NCBI GenBank assembly: GCA_015058295.1
Contig: SVCP01000001.1
Location: 1 to 64,000 of the forward strand
Direction: 5' to 3'
DNA from: Anaerofustis stercorihominis
GTDB lineage: Bacteria > Bacillota > Clostridia > Eubacteriales > Anaerofustaceae
DNA: 64,000 nt
A program made the position numbers and the translations under genes. The notes under the pieces were generated by a model. That model ran no database searches and had not been told where the DNA came from. It saw nothing but the letters and a program-made list of their open reading frames with translations. This document shows positions 59,670 through 64,000 of this stretch, piece after piece (within the stretch, counting starts at the first letter, position 1; the number at the start of each line of letters is the position of its first letter).

Positions 59670-62075
59670 ATGAGATACGATTTTGCGAAAATTGAAAAGA
59701 AATGGCAGGGCGTCTGGGATGAAAACAACACATTCCACGCTCCGAACGAATCGGACAAACCGAAGTTTTATGCTTTGGTAGAATTTCCGTATCCGAGCGG
59801 ACAGGGTCTTCATGTAGGTCATCCTCGTCCGTATACAGCACTTGACATCGTTTCAAGAAAGAAACGCCTTGAAGGATACAATGTGCTTTTCCCCATGGGT
59901 TGGGATGCTTTCGGTCTTCCCACAGAAAACTATGCGATCAAGACCGGTATTCATCCGAGGACTGTTACAAAAGATAATATTGCGCACTTCAAGAGCCAGC
60001 TCAAGTCTCTCGGATATTCATTTGACTGGTCAAGAGAAATAGATACTACAGATCCGAAATATTATAAATGGACACAGTGGATCTTCTTACAACTCTTCAA
60101 GAAGGGTCTTGCATATAAAAAGGAATTCCCCATTAACTTCTGTACAGAATGTAAGGTTGGCCTTGCAAACGAAGAAGTTGTAAACGGTGTATGTGAACGT
60201 TGTGGTGGGGAAGTTGTAAGAAAAGTCAAGAATCAGTGGATGCTTAAGATCACTGAATACGCACAGAGACTTATTGATGATCTTGACGGCCTTGATTATA
60301 TTGAAAGAGTAAAAACAAGTCAGATCAACTGGATCGGAAGAAGTGACGGTGCGCAGGTTGATTTCAGACTCGAAGGCAAAGAAGACGTGCTTACAGTATT
60401 CACAACACGTCCGGATACGATTTTCGGTTGCACATATATGGTAATCTCTCCGGAACATCCGCTTATTGACAAATATGCTGATGAGATCAGAAATATCAAA
60501 GATGTGCTCGCTTACAGAGAAGAAGCTGCTAAAAAATCCGATTTCGAACGCTCTGAAGTTGCAAAAGACAAGACCGGTGTAAAACTCGACGGCCTCAATG
60601 CGGTAAATCCCATTTCCGAAGAAATTATTCCGATTTTTATTTCGGATTATGTTCTCATGACATATGGAACGGGCGCTATTATGGCTGTTCCCGCACATGA
60701 TGAAAGAGACTACGAATTTGCAAAGAAATTTGACCTTCCCATCATTGAAGTTATCAGCGGCGGCAATATCGAAGAAGGCGCATTCACTTCAAAAGATGGC
60801 GTGTGCATTAACTCAGGATTCATCAACGGGCTCAAATCAGAAGATGCCATTGCTAAGATGATCGAAGTGATGGAAGAAAAGAAGATCGGTCATCGTCAGG
60901 TAAACTATAAGCTCCGTGACTGGGTATTCTCAAGACAAAGATACTGGGGCGAACCGATACCCCTTGTTAACTGCGATAAATGTGGCTGGGTAGCTATTCC
61001 CGAAAGCGAACTTCCGCTCGAACTTCCGGATGTTGAAAACTACAAGCCGACAGACAACGGCGAATCTCCGCTTGCAAATATGCCTGAATGGTATGAAACA
61101 ACTTGTCCGCAGTGCGGCGGTCACGCTGTGAGAGAAACCGACACAATGCCTCAGTGGGCAGGATCAAGCTGGTATTATCTCAGATATATGGATCCGCATA
61201 ATGACGAAGCCCTTGCAAGCAAGGAAGCGCTTGAATACTGGGATCAGGTAGACTGGTATAACGGTGGTATGGAACACACAACACTTCACCTTCTGTATTC
61301 ACGTTTCTGGCATAAATTCCTCTATGACATCGGTGTGGTTCCCACAAAAGAACCGTACGCAAAGAGAACATCACATGGTATGATTCTCGGTTCTGACGGT
61401 TCCAAGATGAGTAAATCAAGAGGAAACGTTATAAATCCTGATGAAGTTGTTGCGAACTATGGTGCAGATACTCTCAGAACATACGAAATGTTCATCGGTG
61501 ACTTCGAAAAGACAGCCCCGTGGAGTGAAAACAGTCTCAGAGGATGCAAGAGATTCCTTGACAGAGTATTCAATCTCTGCGAGATCGTAAATGATGCAGG
61601 TGGATACTCAAAAGATCTTGAAGTAAGCATGCATCAGACTATCAAAAAGGTTTCTCAGGATATTGACAACCTGAAGTTCAATACAGCAATTGCAGCGCTC
61701 ATGAGCCTTTTAAATGCATTCACAGACAAAGGCAGCGTAACGAGAGACGAATTCAGAACATTCCTCATTCTTCTCAACCCCATTGCTCCGCACATTACGG
61801 AAGAACTCTGGGAAATGAAGGGATTTGACGGAATGATCTCAGCTGTCGCATGGCCGAAGTATGATGAATCCAAGATGGTTGAAGCTGTTGTTGAAATTCC
61901 TGTTCAGATCAACGGCAAACTCCGTACAAAAGTGAATGTAAGCAAAGATGCTGACAACGATGCTGTAATGGCAGCTGTCAGAGAAGACGACATAGTTAAA
62001 GGTTATATGAACGGAAAGACAGTAGTAAAAGAAATCTACGTTCCGGGCAAGATCTATAACATCGTTCTGAAGTAG
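59670..62075 (+). CDS. leuS: Leucyl-tRNA synthetase
   Basis: [23 protein letters not shown] (HIGH), [18 protein letters not shown] (KMSKS). Confidence 0.98.
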   Translation: MRYDFAKIEKKWQGVWDENNTFHAPNESDKPKFYALVEFPYPSGQGLHVGHPRPYTALDIVSRKKRLEGYNVLFPMGWDAFGLPTENYAIKTGIHPRTVTKDNIAHFKSQLKSLGYSFDWSREIDTTDPKYYKWTQWIFLQLFKKGLAYKKEFPINFCTECKVGLANEEVVNGVCERCGGEVVRKVKNQWMLKITEYAQRLIDDLDGLDYIERVKTSQINWIGRSDGAQVDFRLEGKEDVLTVFTTRPDTIFGCTYMVISPEHPLIDKYADEIRNIKDVLAYREEAAKKSDFERSEVAKDKTGVKLDGLNAVNPISEEIIPIFISDYVLMTYGTGAIMAVPAHDERDYEFAKKFDLPIIEVISGGNIEEGAFTSKDGVCINSGFINGLKSEDAIAKMIEVMEEKKIGHRQVNYKLRDWVFSRQRYWGEPIPLVNCDKCGWVAIPESELPLELPDVENYKPTDNGESPLANMPEWYETTCPQCGGHAVRETDTMPQWAGSSWYYLRYMDPHNDEALASKEALEYWDQVDWYNGGMEHTTLHLLYSRFWHKFLYDIGVVPTKEPYAKRTSHGMILGSDGSKMSKSRGNVINPDEVVANYGADTLRTYEMFIGDFEKTAPWSENSLRGCKRFLDRVFNLCEIVNDAGGYSKDLEVSMHQTIKKVSQDIDNLKFNTAIAALMSLLNAFTDKGSVTRDEFRTFLILLNPIAPHITEELWEMKGFDGMISAVAWPKYDESKMVEAVVEIPVQINGKLRTKVNVSKDADNDAVMAAVREDDIVKGYMNGKTVVKEIYVPGKIYNIVLK

Positions 62076-62099
62076 TATTTCTAAATAACAAAAAACAGA

Positions 62100-62132
62100 T
62101 CTCCGGTGTGATGACACACCGGAGATTTTTAC
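62100..62132 (+). terminator. Intrinsic terminator after leuS
   Basis: ATCTCCGGTGTGatgaCACACCGGAGATTTTT. Confidence 0.9.
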
Positions 62133-62208
62133 ATATTATGATAATGCGGTTCACCTTGTCTTTTGTCGGAATTTGTGATATATTATCATGTAGTATAAGG
62201 AGAGATAT

Positions 62209-63231
62209 ATGAACAGGATAAAATATTTATTGAGAGTACTTTCGGGTGCAAGATTCAAAAAAATGAACAAGGTGCTCAATATTTGTAAAGAAAGATGCGG
62301 CAAATCAAAGATATTCATGTTTTTTGATATGATATGGTGTGCCATACGTTATGGTGCTGGATATCACGATTATGCTATATTTGCATTTTATGAGTTGGAT
62401 GCCGCTAAAAGAGATACATATGTTACCAGATTGCGTAACAAAAAGATCATTTCACTTTGCAACAACGATGCGTTTGACTATGTGTTTCAGGATAAAGACG
62501 AATTTTCAAAGCGTTTTGCAAAATATATGAAAAGAGATGTTCTGCGTACAGAAGAACTTACGCTTGAGAATCTCACAGCGTTCTGTAAAGATAAAGAAAT
62601 TATCTTTGCAAAACCTAACAACGGTGTGAGCGGCAGGGGCATTGAAAAACTCAATGTGAGCGATTTTGAATCAATGGAACAGCTGAAAGAGTACGTTCTT
62701 GATCCGCAAAAAAAATTCGGTCTTCTGGAGCAGGCAATCGTTCAGCATCCTGATGTAAGCAAATTGTATCCGCTTGCAATCAATTCACTTCGTATTGTTA
62801 CACTCGTTGATGACAGTGGTGTTCCTCACTGTATGTATTGTACATTCAAGATGGGGGATAATGGTAAATTCGTAGATAATCTTGAGAATGGTGGAATGTG
62901 TGTTGTTGTTGACAGAGAGACGTCATGCCTTACAGGGGTAGCACATACAAGCAGGCTTGAAGTTCTTGACAGGCATCCATGGACAGGGATCGTCTTTGAT
63001 GGATATAAGCTTCCATACATAAATGAAGCAGTGGAGCTTTGCCTTGAAGCTGCTAAGGAAATAAAGGAAATGCGTCATGTTGGCTGGGATGTTGCTCTTA
63101 CAGTTGACGGACCGTGTATCGTAGAAGGGAATAATTATCCGGGCTATGACTTCTGGCAACTTCCGGAGCAGACTCCCGATAAGATTGGTATTATGCCGGT
63201 TTACAGAAAACTTCTCCCCGGATTAAAATAA
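62209..63231 (+). CDS. Sugar-transfer-associated ATP-grasp domain protein
   Basis: EIIFAKPNNGVSGRGIEKL, NSLRIVTLVDDSGVPHCMYCTFKMG, HVGWDVALTVDGPCIVEGNNYPGYD. Confidence 0.85.
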   Translation: MNRIKYLLRVLSGARFKKMNKVLNICKERCGKSKIFMFFDMIWCAIRYGAGYHDYAIFAFYELDAAKRDTYVTRLRNKKIISLCNNDAFDYVFQDKDEFSKRFAKYMKRDVLRTEELTLENLTAFCKDKEIIFAKPNNGVSGRGIEKLNVSDFESMEQLKEYVLDPQKKFGLLEQAIVQHPDVSKLYPLAINSLRIVTLVDDSGVPHCMYCTFKMGDNGKFVDNLENGGMCVVVDRETSCLTGVAHTSRLEVLDRHPWTGIVFDGYKLPYINEAVELCLEAAKEIKEMRHVGWDVALTVDGPCIVEGNNYPGYDFWQLPEQTPDKIGIMPVYRKLLPGLK

Positions 63232-63247
63232 TTAACACAAAAAATAA

Positions 63248-63282
63248 AACAACTCGTCAATGTTTTGGCGAGTTATTTTGTT
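63248..63282. terminator. Hairpin terminator
   Basis: AACTCGTCAatgttTTGGCGAGTTATTTTGTTTT. Confidence 0.7.
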
Positions 63283-63288
63283 TTATGA

Positions 63289-63729
63289 TTATTTATTTCC
63301 TGTGTTTTTCACGGCTTCCGCAACTGCTTTTTCAACAGCATCTTCAATTACATCTTCAAGCTCGTCTTTTTCTGCTTCTTTTTTATCATCGTCATCCTCG
63401 TCATCGAAGATTTTGTCAGCGACAGCATCAAGGAAGTCTTCAGCATCAAAGTCTTCTACATAATCTTCGTTTTTAATTGCGTTAAGAATACTGTTGATTC
63501 CGAATGCAACAATAACCAAAAGTCCATAAGATGTGATGATAGATGAAAATTCGGGCATAAGTGTTCCCCAGAAAGGAAGCATTTCTTTTACATAAGCTTC
63601 TTCATATCCTGATGCAACATATGTTTCAACTGTGTTGTTATAGTTGATGATCTGGAATACGAACATCAATGCCATAATGATCAAAACAATAATTCCAACA
63701 TAAAGGTAAACGGTTTTCTTAGCATTTTT
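63289..63729 (-). CDS. Hypothetical membrane protein with acidic C-terminal tail
   Basis: Two hydrophobic segments then DYVEDFDAEDFLDAVADKIFDDEDDDDKKEAEKDELEDVIEDAVEKAVAEAVKNTGNK. Confidence 0.65.
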   Translation of the reverse strand, partial: KNAKKTVYLYVGIIVLIIMALMFVFQIINYNNTVETYVASGYEEAYVKEMLPFWGTLMPEFSSIITSYGLLVIVAFGINSILNAIKNEDYVEDFDAEDFLDAVADKIFDDEDDDDKKEAEKDELEDVIEDAVEKAVAEAVKNTGNK

Positions 63730-64000
63730 CATATAAAATCTCCATTTCTTTTGATAATACCGGATTATTTTACTATACATAATATCAAAAATCAATAATC
63801 GTTCATCAGTTCACAAAACAATCACAATTTAAAAGGGCGAGGACGGACAATTCCTCGCCATATGTTCATTAACAAATCGGTAATATAATTGGGTTGATGC
63901 GACAAACACTGTTTGCACAAGCATTTTGATTCCAAGGAATCATTTATCGGCAATGAGACTTGTGTATATGTTTGTCAGCTTTGGAGAAAGGAGAATTTTT

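Noticed and set aside
60087-60698. 203-aa minus-strand ORF inside leuS
   Set aside because: Antisense to an unmistakable leucyl-tRNA synthetase; no independent support.
63837-64000. Hairpin GGCGAGG...CCTCGCC and AT-rich tail at the window end as an RNA gene
   Set aside because: Truncated by the window edge; a simple hairpin without a clear U-run or promoter is insufficient to assign.

Overview
The window is a contiguous piece of a low-to-mid GC chromosome from an anaerobic Firmicute (Clostridia-like). This placement is inferred from gene content and ribosome-binding-site style, not from a search. Most of it is housekeeping DNA: rny, plsY, cca, rpmB, fakA/dhaL-like, recG, rsmD, coaD, argH, apt, recJ, smpB-ssrA, groSL with CIRCE, hslVU-codY and leuS. 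Accessory content includes a corrinoid reductive activator (RACo-like); a partial Wood-Ljungdahl cluster (cooC/acsF-like, acsD, acsC, acsE, with no acsA or acsB in the window); an hcp/ferredoxin/Crp-Fnr locus; a PadR-DUF2812-smORF-hydrolase operon; an ECF sigma/anti-sigma trio; tandem arylamine N-acetyltransferases; and a lone dockerin protein. No CRISPR array, transposase, integrase, phage or recognisable defence cassette was seen. The observations I rate most worth following up are mainly non-coding: (1) an orphan, near-perfect extended sigmaA promoter feeding a ~77-nt terminator-capped RNA at ~9.06-9.17 kb; (2) a perfect 9-bp inverted repeat between the promoter and start codon of the partial acs operon; (3) a hairpin-rich ORF-free segment with a 16-bp perfect direct repeat at 53.95-54.29 kb; (4) a structured element after tmRNA that carries a degenerate copy of the tmRNA 3' end; (5) two small membrane-protein ORFs missing from the ORF track; (6) a probable 6S RNA between argH and a LacI regulator. 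I cannot show that any of these is a new system without searches or experiments.
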